A DNA stretch of 64,000 bases, from the NCBI RefSeq assembly GCF_000340215.1, contig NW_006921538.1, forward strand, positions 682,001-746,000. Direction: 5' to 3'. Shown here piece after piece: positions 1 to 9,776 of the stretch. The notes under the pieces are model-generated. The model was not told the origin of the DNA, did no database searches, and saw only the letters and a list, made by a program, of their open reading frames with translations. The stretch comes from Pseudocercospora fijiensis CIRAD86. Its lineage: Eukaryota; Ascomycota; Dothideomycetes; Mycosphaerellales; Mycosphaerellaceae. Numbering within the stretch: position 1 is the stretch's first letter; the number at the start of each line of letters is the position of its first letter. The position numbers and the translations under genes were made by a program.

Positions 1-452
1 CATATCACTGCCTGCCAAGCATACTTCATCAATCAGTGGAAGAGCAAAACTTCGCGAGAAGGGGGTTTTAGCAGGCCCTTCGTCCTCTCCACCCTTCTGA
101 TTTGCCCTTTTTGAATTCTTGTGGCTCAGATAGGACTATTTAATGGACGGACATTCATGTGCTGTACTTTGACGGAGGTGTTGAGGGGCGAGCGGTCCGT
201 ATACTGTATACAGGTTGAATCTCTACATTGACATTGTTTCTTCGTTGTCGCTGCGTCGTATCGTGCTGAGGGCATTGCTACAGGCACGCTTTGATATGCA
301 TGTGGCCGAACATCTCCGGCGACGTCGTTTGCACCAACAAAATTCTCCTACCCTTGTAACACGCCGACGAAATTCTTTTTCCACTCGTACACGCCGCCTT
401 CTGATCTTTAACTCGTAATTAATATTGCTTGCTCTTCGACATTTCGGGCGTA
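1..452. other. upstream region of the SET-domain gene
   Basis: No gene was recognised here. The composition is ordinary, with CpA and TpG present, so this stretch is not RIP'd. It probably holds the promoter and 5' UTR of the SET-domain gene. A short palindrome GTATACTGTATAC lies near 199-211, and C-rich runs near 75-110 could be promoter elements; neither can be assigned. Confidence 0.4.
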
Positions 453-1672
453 ATGGCACCTCCAGTCTTTGGAATCAAGACCACTGAAGTAAAGGGCTAT
501 GGCGTCTTCGCACTCAAGCCGATATTGAAAGGCACGATCATTCTTCGAAATCGCAGAGTCCTGACTATCAGCAAGCCTACGAAAGATGTCACTCGGCGAG
601 ATACAGAGCTGGCATGTTCCAAACTCAATCCGAAAGACCAGAACGCTGTCATGCAACTTGCCGAATATCACAAGCCCGACATGGACGAGACGAAGCTCCA
701 ACGGATTCTTCGGACAAACTCTTTCGGCCGGCTACCTTTACCTCACAATCTCTCGCATAAATCACGCTTGCGTACCCAATGCAAGCCATCAAGACGGCGT
801 CATAATAGCAGAGGAAACCATTGCTACTGGAGAGGAGATCTCCATTTCGTACGACTCCGACAAGTATGAGTGTCTCACAGCAGAACAACGAGGCAAGATC
901 ATTCAGAACACTTATGGTTTCCAATGTGACTGCATAGCCTGTCGGGCATCAGACATTCGGATGATATCCGACGCCAGAAGACAGCTGATCCTCCATCTCA
1001 AATCAGCCCTACAAGGATTCCAGCCACCCGATCTCAACTTTTTGAATACTGCAACGCAGACAGGCCTGTGGCATTTGGACTGGCCGCCCACTCGATCTCG
1101 ATTACCAAGACCTCTGAGCAAGACTCAAAAGATCGAATACACCTTCCTCCTAGCCAAGCTTCGTGAAGCAGAAGGCCTCCCAGGCGTGACTATCGGCAAA
1201 GCCTACTCTGAGGCCGCATGGCTCCTATTCCAACATCTGGAAGACTACGTGCTGGAAGTAAGTCCAGACTCAAGCCCCACTCTCTGAATTAACCTCGCTA
1301 ACCCTCCTTCTCCAGTGCCCATTCCTCGAAGATCTCGTCTTCCTCGAACCCGCTCGTTGCGTTCAAGCCTGGATGCTAAAAGCCCTCGACCTCTACCAAA
1401 AGAGTTGTCCACCTGGACATCAAAATCTGCGTACCATGCAAGAAAATTGGGTTGAAATGCGCCAGTTGCGCTTCGTCGGCGACTCAAATCTGGCAGGAAG
1501 GTTTGTGAGTATGACAGCGTTGAGGAGATTTTGAGAATTGACCTTCAGACAGCCTGCGGGTGCTTTTGCTGTTCGGCTCGCCACTCCAATAATCAGCGCG
1601 CTTCGGCCCAAGCGAGGCTTGTCGATGGCGGAATGCGAGAGACTTGTTCGTGAACGGGCAAGCATGAACTGA
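453..1672 (+). CDS. SET-domain protein (putative lysine methyltransferase), three exons, one apparent frameshift
   Basis: This is a fungal SET-domain protein, a family that uses S-adenosylmethionine to methylate lysines. The ATG at 453 starts a frame with the N-terminal SET motif GYGVFALKPILKG. The frame then shifts near 720-735: the upstream frame ends ILRTNSF and the downstream frame continues GYLYLTISRINHACVPNA, the catalytic/SAM motif, followed by GEEISISYDSD and the cysteine-rich post-SET GFQCDCIAC. No intron fits at that shift, so it is a real indel or a sequence error. Inferred introns are 1258-1315 (GTAAGT...CTCCAG) and 1505-1552 (GTGAGT...GACAG). The last exon ends RLVRERASMN at the TGA at 1670-1672. 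The downstream exons remain well coding, which suggests a recent lesion or an error. Substrate unknown. Confidence 0.78.
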
Positions 1673-2126
1673 AGAGAGGCTACTGGATCATCCGACTGCC
1701 CGTACGCACATCGAGCCTCATTGCCAGTAATAAGGAATTTTCGATGGTTTCGCGTATCGACAGCTTTGAATGTTTGCTGGCCAGACTGTGGCCATCTTCT
1801 GCTGTGAAACCTTGAATAATGCTGCATGGAAAGGCGCTCGTTCATGTCTGCACGATTGTGCTTTTGCTTTTCACAATAAGCTGGCACCTGAATTCGGAGC
1901 GGATCGAGCCTTCTCGCGAAACCTCGTCGCAATCTCACAGGTCGGTCTCTTCCAACCGACTTGTCCATGACGACGAGCAACGAGTCTTCAGTCTGGTAAT
2001 AGTAAGTCCGACTTTGCCGTCGCCCACCAGAGATATGCCAGCAAGCAACAAAGCTATTTCTACGACCCCCTCATCGGCCTTCCCGAACACGCTATCGTCT
2101 CTTTATAGCCGCTTCCAAGCCTCATC
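1673..2126. other. intergenic region, no gene supported
   Basis: Ordinary-composition DNA between the SET gene and the first transposon. An ATG-initiated frame at 1819 opens with a hydrophobic stretch (VCTIVLLLFTISW) and runs into the TIR element at 2127, but no family is recognisable and no splice model improves it. The minus-strand frame over 1420-1980 overlaps the SET exons and is taken as antisense noise. Confidence 0.4.
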
Positions 2127-2635
2127 AGGCCCTGTTCTCTTTCGTAATATATAGCATATTATCGTCCATTAATATGCTTAATATAGCTGTTCTCTTTCAT
2201 AATATAGTGTTGACTCTAAGCCACCTAATCTCGCTGCTCGCTGCCCTCTTCCGGCAGGTATAGGCGTGTTTTAATAGCAGGATTAAGCAGAGTGAAGTAA
2301 TAGATTTGCGATACGCCTAGAGCGTATCGCAATGCGCTTTTACTAGGGGTTGCTAACCGCCTACGCTTCTTCGAGCCGGTTAGAGAGCTATATTTATTCT
2401 TCGTAGACACCTTCTTCTTAGAAGACTTCGGAGCTATAGTTATAACACACTAATATAGACTGCAATAGCATAGAATATAGATACTATCTATACACGAAGT
2501 TAGAGCCGCCGCTAAGAGCTAGAAAGCTTAAAAACCGGTCTTGTTCTCTTTAATAATATAGACAATATGCGCTAGTTAAATCGACCTTATTAATCTCGAC
2601 TAATATGCTATATATTACGAAAGAGAATAGGGCCT
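2127..2635. mobile_element. 509-bp TIR element (MITE-like), RIP-affected
   Basis: Perfectly placed inverted termini of 35 bp (2127-2161 and 2601-2635) begin AGGCCCTGTTCTCTTTCG and differ at a single G/A position, a RIP-type change. Shorter direct copies of the TGTTCTCTTT core recur inside the ends (near 2190 and 2531). A perfect hairpin with arms GCGATACGC/GCGTATCGC lies near 2306-2330. A minus-strand frame from about 2446 down to 2225 (basic, rich in Lys/Arg/Ser) may be a transposase fragment, but no family is recognisable. No target-site duplication was found, so the superfamily is unassigned. The size and the lack of a full transposase fit a non-autonomous element. Confidence 0.75.
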
Positions 2636-3635
2636 TATAGGCTTATAGCTAGATAACGCTAGCATCTACGAACCTTTGCCGAGATTGCTTAACCGTCTAC
2701 CCGTAGCGAGGTAGTATAGTACCCGAGAAACTAGCATAGTATATATATTTAATTAGGACAATAATAGATGTAATAAAATTGCTATAATAAACCTTACGGG
2801 CTTAGATTACATCCCTAGTTAAGGCCGTAGCGAACTTAGATATTTAGTAGGCCTATACGACATCCTTAGCTAAGTAGTTAGCTTAACCGTATATCGTATA
2901 GAGAACCGAAGAGAGTATGTAATATAGCGCTTTTATTTCTTCTTACAAGGCTATACTACTAGGGGCTATACTAAATACCGCATATACGGTCTTTTTACCC
3001 CTACGCTCGTTACGAAGAGTAACTTGCTATAGAATACGGAGGAAGAAAGAAATTAGACGAGAAATTAGACGAGAAATTAGACGAGAAATTAGACGAGAAT
3101 TTAGACAACGTTTATTCGCGACGTTTTTAAAAATAAAGATACTAATAGCCTCCGGCGGAAGGGGCAGTATCTCGTATAGAATAGTACCCCTACGCCTTAA
3201 GTATACCTTACGGACGGGTCCCCCCTTCCTACGGTCGTACCTCTCTACAGAGGGACCCCGCCGTCCGACGGTCTCGGCTAGCGAGAGCCCCTACTATTCT
3301 TTGCCCTAGGGCGGAGTAGGATTCCGAAGAGAGGGGGGGGGCGACAGCGAGGTTAGATTTGCTAGAAAGGGACCCCTACGCGAAATATATATACCGCGTC
3401 TACGCGATATATATCCCCTATCCTCCTATATATTAAAGTTAGCGGTAAATAGAGGGAGGGATAGAACTTATAGCGACAGCGAGGTTATTATAGGAAAGAG
3501 GAAGAACGCGATAGGAAGATATATATATATATACCGAGAAGTAAACAAACATCCTGTTTAGGACGTAGGGGTATGCGGTATTAGATTTAGTGCCGTGCTG
3601 CGAGGCACTGCCTAGCTGTCGCCTTATACGATCTA
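2636..3635. other. RIP'd repeat-derived DNA, unassigned
   Basis: One kilobase strongly depleted in CpA/TpG and rich in TpA, lying between the TIR element and the Fot1 element. It contains a 12-bp tandem array (3049-3106), GC-rich blocks with runs of C and G near 3200-3340, and TA-rich stretches near 3380-3540. No reading frame, LTR or TIR could be recognised. It is probably the remnant of another repeat, because RIP needs a repeat as trigger or close neighbour. Confidence 0.5.
3049..3106. repeat. 12-bp tandem repeat, about 4.8 copies
   Basis: The unit GAAATTAGACGA is repeated four times without change and followed by a partial fifth copy. It lies inside RIP'd unassigned DNA. The unit lacks CpA and TpG, so it would be invisible to further RIP. 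Confidence 0.9.
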
Positions 3636-3726
3636 TCCGTAGCTTCCGTTCCTACCGCTACCTCTACGAGGTAGTTGCAAGCTACCTTATAATTTCTACT
3701 TTTTCGACAAGTTACATTATAATATA
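3636..3726 (+). repeat. left terminal inverted repeat of the Fot1-like element (RIP'd copy)
   Basis: Pairs with 6330-6420. Six transitions relative to the right arm, all CpA/TpG to TpA. Confidence 0.92.
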
Positions 3727-3849
3727 ACTATACTACTATTGTAACTACTATTTCGCTTTCCTAATCGCTTTACTACGTACTTATCGAATTTCTAACAATA
3801 CCTCGAGTCTATAACACCGCTAGTGCGCGTATACGCCGCCCTATCGCTA

Positions 3850-5560
3850 AACTAACGCTATACGCGCACGAAGAAGCCCGCATTTAGGCGGTTTTAGATA
3901 AGATACTATCCTTCTACTAAGACTACGACGATTACGTGCCTAATATTAAACAATAGTCTACCGACGAGCACGTTAGCTATTAGAAGCTTCGCTTTCGATA
4001 TCTAAATGCTATAGGTCGTCGTAGTAGTCGTAGTGCGCTAACTAAGCGACAGCTACCAAACATAAAGATAAAGCCTACTTAGCAAGCAGCCCTCCTCGAA
4101 TACTGCCGTAGACGCGAGGTTATAGGCCTAGACATACCTATACGGCTATTATACTGCATTGCTAACGAAATCCTTCTTCGCAATACTATAGATCTACTTA
4201 ATCTATCTTTAGTCGATAGGCGCTAGACGAAGAGGTTTATAAAGGAACATAGGCTTTACTAGGTGTTGTAGAAGCCGATTGAAATAGCAAGGAAGGAGGC
4301 TTATAAACCTAATCAGATAAGACGATAGTATATACGGCTACAATAGACAATGGCATACTATAAGATTGCTAATCTACGTCTTATATAGAACTTCGACGAG
4401 ACTAGTTTCCGGATTAGTATTAGAGGCAAGGAATACGTCGTTACAATAGACCTAAAACGTCGCTCTTAGAGCGCGTCTAAGACTAACCGGAAGCATATAA
4501 CCTCTGTTGAATTAGTTAATGCCGCAGATAACTATATACCGCCTATATTAATCGCTGCTAGCAAGGTGTTATAAGAACGATAGTTTACTAACCTGTCCGG
4601 CTCGACCCTAGTTAATGTAATAGAAAGTAGGTATTTAAACGACAACTCGGCCTATTACTACATTCAGCACTTCTATAAGTATTCGAAACGATACATAGCT
4701 AACTAGGACCAATGGCGCATACTAATATGCGATAATTATAGCTCTTACGACTTCTAGGAGTTCTTGGAATTTGCATAGTCTTACAAGATAGTAGTCTTCG
4801 GCCTACTAGCTTACACTTTACACTTCCTTTAACTACTAGATATAGTCCTATTCTAGCCATTTAAACACTATCATAAGCAAGCTGTAATAGACGCTATACG
4901 TACTAGTTATATACAGTTTAGCGTAACCGAGTTCATAGCCGCAATCGACTCTATTCGAACTAACACCTTTAAGCCGAGTAGCATTAAATCCTCTTTCCGC
5001 AAGACAGGTCTCTTTCTGTACGATCCGGAGCGCGCTATAGAGTTCCTTAGGCTCGAATACAACGCTAGTAATACTATACAATATTGGCAGAAGCGCGAAC
5101 GATTAGACGCGCTTGCTATCGACTATATAGACCGAGTTATAGACTTAGTCGGAAGCCTAGAATACCTCCGCGGAGATAACTATTCGCCGACTATTCCTTA
5201 ACGCCTCTGTAACCTAGAGGTGCCTTAGCTAGTAGTAGAGAGCTAGACCGGATTAATAAGTATACGGACTACTACAAGACATACTAACTTCCTCTAATAG
5301 AGGCTCGAAGGCCTCCTATCGTTACTATCCGCCGAGGTAGTTAGGCGGCTATTTACATATACTAAGGTTAATACTCAATTAGCCGCCTAAGCAACCTTCG
5401 ACCTCTCTTAAACCGAGGCAGCAACTCGAGTACGTAAACGACGAGAAGAGGCCTCTTTAAGGCCTATTGTTGCTAGCGGTCTATTGTATGCTTCGAAGGC
5501 AAGGAAGGCTATTAAGAAGCGGAGGTTTAACGACGAATAAGCAGCACTTCAATAGGCTAG
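3850..5560 (+). pseudogene. pogo/Fot1 DDE transposase, RIP-inactivated
   Basis: Reading through TAG/TAA stops gives a recognisable DDE_1-family transposase. Visible in order: a basic N-terminal DNA-binding region; the linker PIEIARKEAYKPNQ (about 4273-4320); the first catalytic Asp in NFDETSFRISIRGKEY (about 4389-4440); KTNRKHITSVELVNAAD with the conserved PPI...I; the second Asp in ILICDNYSSYDF (canonical DGHGSH region, about 4720-4755); the third Asp in LLDIVLF followed by PFKHYHKQAVIDAI (about 4830-4890); and the helix ending SSIKSSFRKTGLFLYDPERA. All three metal-binding Asp are still visible. The family normally transposes by cut and paste into TA. Inactivation is by C-to-T stops, not by deletion. 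The exact start is lost; sequence 5560-6240 is a lysine-rich C-terminal extension or non-coding. Confidence 0.9.
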
Positions 5561-6329
5561 GGATAAGGCAAGGCGCTCGAGAACGTTATAGACTAACTAT
5601 AAGAAGCGCTGTCGCAAGGCTCTTAATGTAAGCGTTAACAGTCGTCCTAATACGAAAGTTAAGGTCCAACTATTGCGTGAAACAGGCTATAATCTATAGT
5701 CTACTAGCGGTTAGTTAGTAAAGACATATAAGCTAACCGAGCTACTACTACTAGAAGCGCTTAAGGTCTTTCCTATTCTACGCATAATAGTCAAAATCGC
5801 CGGAGCTAAGAAGACTATAGTTTCCGTCTATAACGTGCTTACCTACGGTAGTAAGCCTAGCAGTAACATTAATCCGGATACTAAAGAAGAAGGTCTACTT
5901 AAGCCCTTATACAAGCTTGTTATTTAGACTTATAAGGAAGAAGAGCGTAGACAGCAATAAGCTATAGTTGCTATAAGGTAGGCGGCTAAGAAGCGCTTAA
6001 TAAAGCAGTTCAGAAGAGACAATAGCATAATAGATAGCAGCGATTATAGTAGTAGACTAAGTAACGACGATAAGCTAATACCTGTCTAGTAGTATATACA
6101 GCCTGCTATACTACTGCGTAGTCTATCTAGTAGGTACGACTTGCCTATTAGGTCGTTACTACTATTGCCAGTTTCCTCGCTATAGCCGGTTTCCCTAGTA
6201 TTGCCTAAGAATAGTAAGTAAACACAGCAATATAGTAGACCTATAACACTACCTAATAGTCTATATTATATATAGAGGTCTTTATTATATTCTATAGGTC
6301 TTGTTTGCTCGATTTGGTGCCAATCTACC

Positions 6330-6420
6330 TATATTATAATGTAACTTGTCGAAAAAGTGGAAATTATAAGGTGGCTTGCAACCACCTCGTAGAGGTGGCG
6401 GCAGGAACGGAAGCCACGGA
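6330..6420 (-). repeat. right terminal inverted repeat of the Fot1-like element (un-RIP'd copy)
   Basis: Retains CpA/TpG at all six sites where the left arm has TpA, so it shows the pre-RIP terminus. Followed directly by the TA duplication at 6421-6422. Confidence 0.92.
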
Positions 6421-6422
6421 TA

Positions 6423-6715
6423 GCGCACTGCTATTCTGAATACTCAATTTCAGCTAGAGCCTTGGCGTCGGTAGCTTACAGGTCAGCTCCAGGCCTTCTA
6501 TCTAGTATCCGCACGCTCAAGTCCGCTGCATATTTCTGCACAGGAATACGATGCTCGCCACGCACTTGAACGGGCCGTCGCGGCATGGCTGTAATGGCCT
6601 GAGCTGAATGAAAGTACACCTAAGTCGGCGTACCCATGTCGTGAGACAACTACTACTTCTTAAAGACGTGTGCTTGGTTCGATTGCTCGGAGCACTTTCG
6701 TTAATCGGAGCAAGA
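6423..6715. other. upstream region of the GMC dehydrogenase gene
   Basis: Normal-composition DNA between the Fot1 element and the dehydrogenase start. It should hold that gene's promoter and 5' UTR, leaving only about 290 bp to the transposon. The minus-strand frame over 6517-6840 overlaps the signal-peptide exon and has no family features; it is treated as noise. Confidence 0.4.
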
Positions 6716-8430
6716 ATGGCAATTGGCAAGAAGGTCTTGCTCTTGGCTTCGGCGATTTGTGTCCATGCATTGCCAGCCGGTCCAACTGATGGAGCACAAC
6801 AGGCATGGGACGTGATCATTGTCGGTAAGCGGTGAGCCATCTGACAGACCCTGTCTTCAAGACTTACGACATTGTAGGTGCTGGACCTGCTGGAATTGTC
6901 ACTGCAAATCGCATGAGTGAGGCAGGCAAGAAGACATTATTGCTTGAACAGGGCGGACCAAGTTACTACATTACTGGAGGACGAGATCGACCACCCTGGC
7001 TGGACAACACTCAGTTGAGCCGCGTAGATGTGCCGGGATTATACAAGTCGATCTTTTCGAACCAAGGCAACCTCACATGCCAGGGCAAAGTCGATAAGTT
7101 GTTTACCGGATGCACAATTGGTGGTACCTCTGCTATCAATGCAGAGCTCTTTTTCCAGCCTCCAGACTCAGACTTTGATCGATACTTCCCGGATACTTGG
7201 AAGTCTAAGGACGTAGCGAATGCAATTGCCAAAGTGCACAAGGCCCAGCCATCTACGGACACCCCATCCAAAGATGGTAAACGATATCTACAGAGTGGCT
7301 ATGATGCTGCGCAAAAGTGGTTAGTCGGAGGCGCAGGCTACAGTCAAGTCGACTTCAAGCAGCAACCTAACCAAAAGACCAAGGCATTTGGTCATCCTTA
7401 CTTTGCCTATGAAGACGGACAACGAAGTGGACCCGTCAAGACATACCTTCAGGCCGCGCTGTCCCGATCGAATTTCCACCTCATGAGCGGAGTGCAAGTC
7501 AAGAAGGTCATCCGGAATGGTGCCCAAGCCACTGGTGTCGAGGCAACAATCGACGGCACCAAGACCACCTTCAACACTGCAAACAACGGCAAGGTCATTC
7601 TCAGTGGAGGAGCTCTCTTCAGCCCGCAACTCCTAATGCTTTCAGGAATCGGCCCACCCGACTCGCTCACAAACCTCTCCCACAATGGCCTCCTCACCAC
7701 GCCCTCATCATCCTGGATCAACAACACCGCCGTCGGCGACGGTCTCTACGACAATCCCAACACCTTCATCCTCCTCTCCGGCCCAAGCGTGGAGGCATAT
7801 CATTGGGACTACAGCTCCCCAATCCCCTCCGACCGCGACCTCTACCTGACCTCCCATTCCGGCCCCTACGCCTTCGCCGGCGAAACCACCACCTTCTGGG
7901 ACACCATCACCTACCCCAACGGCGACACCGTCACTCTCCAAGGCACGCTCGACGCCGTAGGTTTCAGCAAATTCACCGGCAAAAACGACATCACCTTGAA
8001 CGTCTACGGCACCTCCGGCATAAAATCCACCGGCCGCGTCTCCCTCAACGAAAAAGGCATCCCCGGTGTCGCGACACCTTTCCTTTTATCCAACCCCCAA
8101 GACGTCGATGCGATTTCCACATTCGTGAAATCTATCTTGACGCATTTAGAAGGTAGTCCCCTCACATCTCTCAATCTCCCTCCTAATGCGACGAAAGATG
8201 AGATTTCGAGGTATATTACCACGCCTTCGGAGTTTACGCTTGGGTATGTGAATCATTGGAGTTCGAGTTGTGGGTTTGGGGGGTGTGTGGATGCGAATGC
8301 GAAGGTTAGGGGGATGGGGAATTTGTTTGTGGTGGATGCGAGTATTGTTCCGCCTTTGAGTGTGAATCCGGTGTTTGGGATTATGGTCGTGGCGGAGAGG
8401 GCGTGTGAGTTGATTTTAGGGTTGAAGTAG
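6716..8430 (+). CDS. secreted GMC oxidoreductase, cellobiose-dehydrogenase flavin-domain type
   Basis: A 553-residue FAD enzyme of the glucose-methanol-choline family, close to the dehydrogenase domain of cellobiose dehydrogenases (oxidise cello-oligosaccharides to lactones) but without the cytochrome domain. Exon 1 (6716-6824) gives an N-terminal signal peptide (KKVLLLASAICVHA), then WDVIIVG. The 53-nt intron 6825-6877 (GTAAGC...TTGTAG) splits the Gly of the FAD-binding GAGPAG (residues 37-42). Exon 2 runs to the TAG at 8430. Other features: LLLEQGG (ADP binding), the family signature GGTSAINAELF, and the C-terminal block with catalytic His496 (VNHWSSSCGFGG) and Asn533 (SVNPVFGIMVVAERA); a His/Asn pair is typical of cellobiose dehydrogenases. 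The gene looks intact. It is convergent with the methyltransferase relic. Substrate uncertain. Confidence 0.9.
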
Positions 8431-8582
8431 GAAGTAGGGAGGGAGTTGCTTTTCCTTTGGATTCTTTTACTGTGGGTTAGCGTTGGCGCTTTATAGTGAT
8501 GGATGGATGGATGCATTGGAAAGTAGGAGTGTGTCTCGAAATCCTTTTTCTTGAGACTGACTGTACGGGCTTCATTCACTTT
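8431..8582. terminator. shared 3' region between convergent genes
   Basis: About 150 bp between the stop codons of the plus-strand dehydrogenase and the minus-strand methyltransferase. It must hold both 3' UTRs and polyadenylation sites. No clear polyadenylation motif stands out. Confidence 0.4.
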
Positions 8583-9457
8583 TCACTTCTTCTTAACAAC
8601 CCAACTCACCATCTCCGAATCAATCACGCTCCCTCTACCAAGTTGATAACACTCCTCCTCAACCTCCGTACACAGAGCCTCAATCTTCGCAGCAATTTCA
8701 TCCTGTCCCCGCGCCTTCATATTCGCAACCCACTCCCTACACGCAAGGAACGTGATCTCTTGCTTCAACCCCAGCATTTCTTTCGCAGTCCAGACCCTCT
8801 CATTGACAAGCAATTCCCCACCTTCTCGTTCAAACCTCGTATGCATATTGAGGACCCAATTCATATCCGGGAAATTCGCGGCAGCGGTTCCTCGGAATTC
8901 GTCTCTCAGGGCTTCTAACTTCGGCGCAGAAGCGCTAGGTTCGGCGAGGATAAGTTTGTCTATACTAGGGTTATATTCTTGCTATTAAAGATATTCGCTA
9001 GGTTTTAGAAGTTTAAGGAGGTAACGGAGTAAGGGTGTTAGGTCGCCTTTTTCTACGACTAGTATAAAGAGGCGGATATATACGATATCGTAGCGGGCTA
9101 TAAGGTTTTCGGGGATTAGATCGAAGATATTAAGGTACTAGAAAGTTACGTTTAGTAGTAACTATTTTTTTAGTAGGGTTTAGGCTAAGGAGATATCGAA
9201 GGCTTCGATTATAGTATTATTATAGCGTTTTAGAGTTATAGTACGAGTAAAAGGGACTAGATTCCCGTCCTATATCTAATATCTACGATTAGGGCGTTAT
9301 CTAGGACGGGAATTTTAGGATAGAGAAGGAAGCCGGTACTTATTACCTAGAGCTAGTATTAGAGGTCGAGTCTTATTAAAGCTATAGCATTTCTACTAAA
9401 TAGATATTATTCGACTTATAGTTTTCCTTCTATTGCCTCGGCTTCTAGGCTAGGTAT
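8583..9457 (-). pseudogene. LaeA/UMTA-type SAM-dependent methyltransferase, 5' part destroyed by RIP
   Basis: Reading the minus strand through RIP stops gives a Methyltransf_23-type protein of about 290 residues. Visible motifs: motif I VDI..RTGIW (canonical DIGCGTGIW; about 9265-9290), an acidic-loop region IIEAFDIS (about 9200), NVTF..LNIFD, the post-motif IARYDIVYIRLF, and LLKLLKPSEYL**QEYNPS, where canonical GGYLQWQE has become stops (CAA, TGG to TAA, TAG). The 3' third (8583-8960) is clean and ends SEMVSWVVKKK. The probable start is an ATA (was ATG) at 9455-9457. A one-base frame slip near 9215-9235 is seen. Such enzymes methylate small molecules or regulate secondary metabolism. The retroelement block begins 112 bp upstream, in its promoter. 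Confidence 0.82.
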
Positions 9458-9569
9458 AGAGCTTTAGTAGAGAGAGTTAAATCTTAATAGTTTCCCTAAT
9501 CGTATTATTAGGACGAGTAGATATTACTAATTTCTATATACGGAAATGCTCGTATATATACTAATTCTA

Positions 9570-9776
9570 TATAAGAAGGGTTATATTAGTAGGTAGATAG
9601 GGTAGTAGTAGGTACAAGTAGTATTCGATAGAGAACTAGGAGGAGAAGGAGGAAGGTAGGCTAGTTAGCCTAACGCTAAGCGCCAAGCCCTACCTAAGGC
9701 ACTAAGACCCTAGCTTTACTCGGCCTAATTATATGCTAGTTACGTATAGCCTCTTTAGCCCTAATATACGCTTCCC
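9570..9776 (-). repeat. 3' LTR of chromovirus V
   Basis: Read on the minus strand the LTR begins TATTAGGGCTAAAGAGG (TGTTAGG before RIP) and ends CCCTTCTTATA (originally TACA). Five other LTRs of the same family are in the window (24374, 37051, 43917, 48234, 50522). The family is 187-207 bp long. Confidence 0.88.

Larger units (their letters stand above)
3636..6420 (+). mobile_element. Fot1/pogo-family (Tc1-mariner) DNA transposon, complete, RIP-inactivated
   Basis: A 2,785-bp element with 91-bp inverted termini (3636-3726 and 6330-6420) starting TCCGTGGCTTCCGTTCC, flanked on both sides by TA (3634-3635 and 6421-6422), the target duplication of Tc1/mariner elements. It encloses one DDE transposase on the plus strand. 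The two termini align without gaps and differ at six positions. In each case the left arm has TpA where the right arm has CpA or TpG, so the right end escaped RIP. DNA right of the element has normal composition. Confidence 0.93.

Noticed and set aside
1420..1980. Minus-strand 186-codon open frame
   Set aside because: Overlaps the last SET-gene exons in antisense and has no family features.
1819..2154. Small membrane-like protein gene
   Set aside because: Runs into the TIR element and has no recognisable family; only the hydrophobic start is gene-like.
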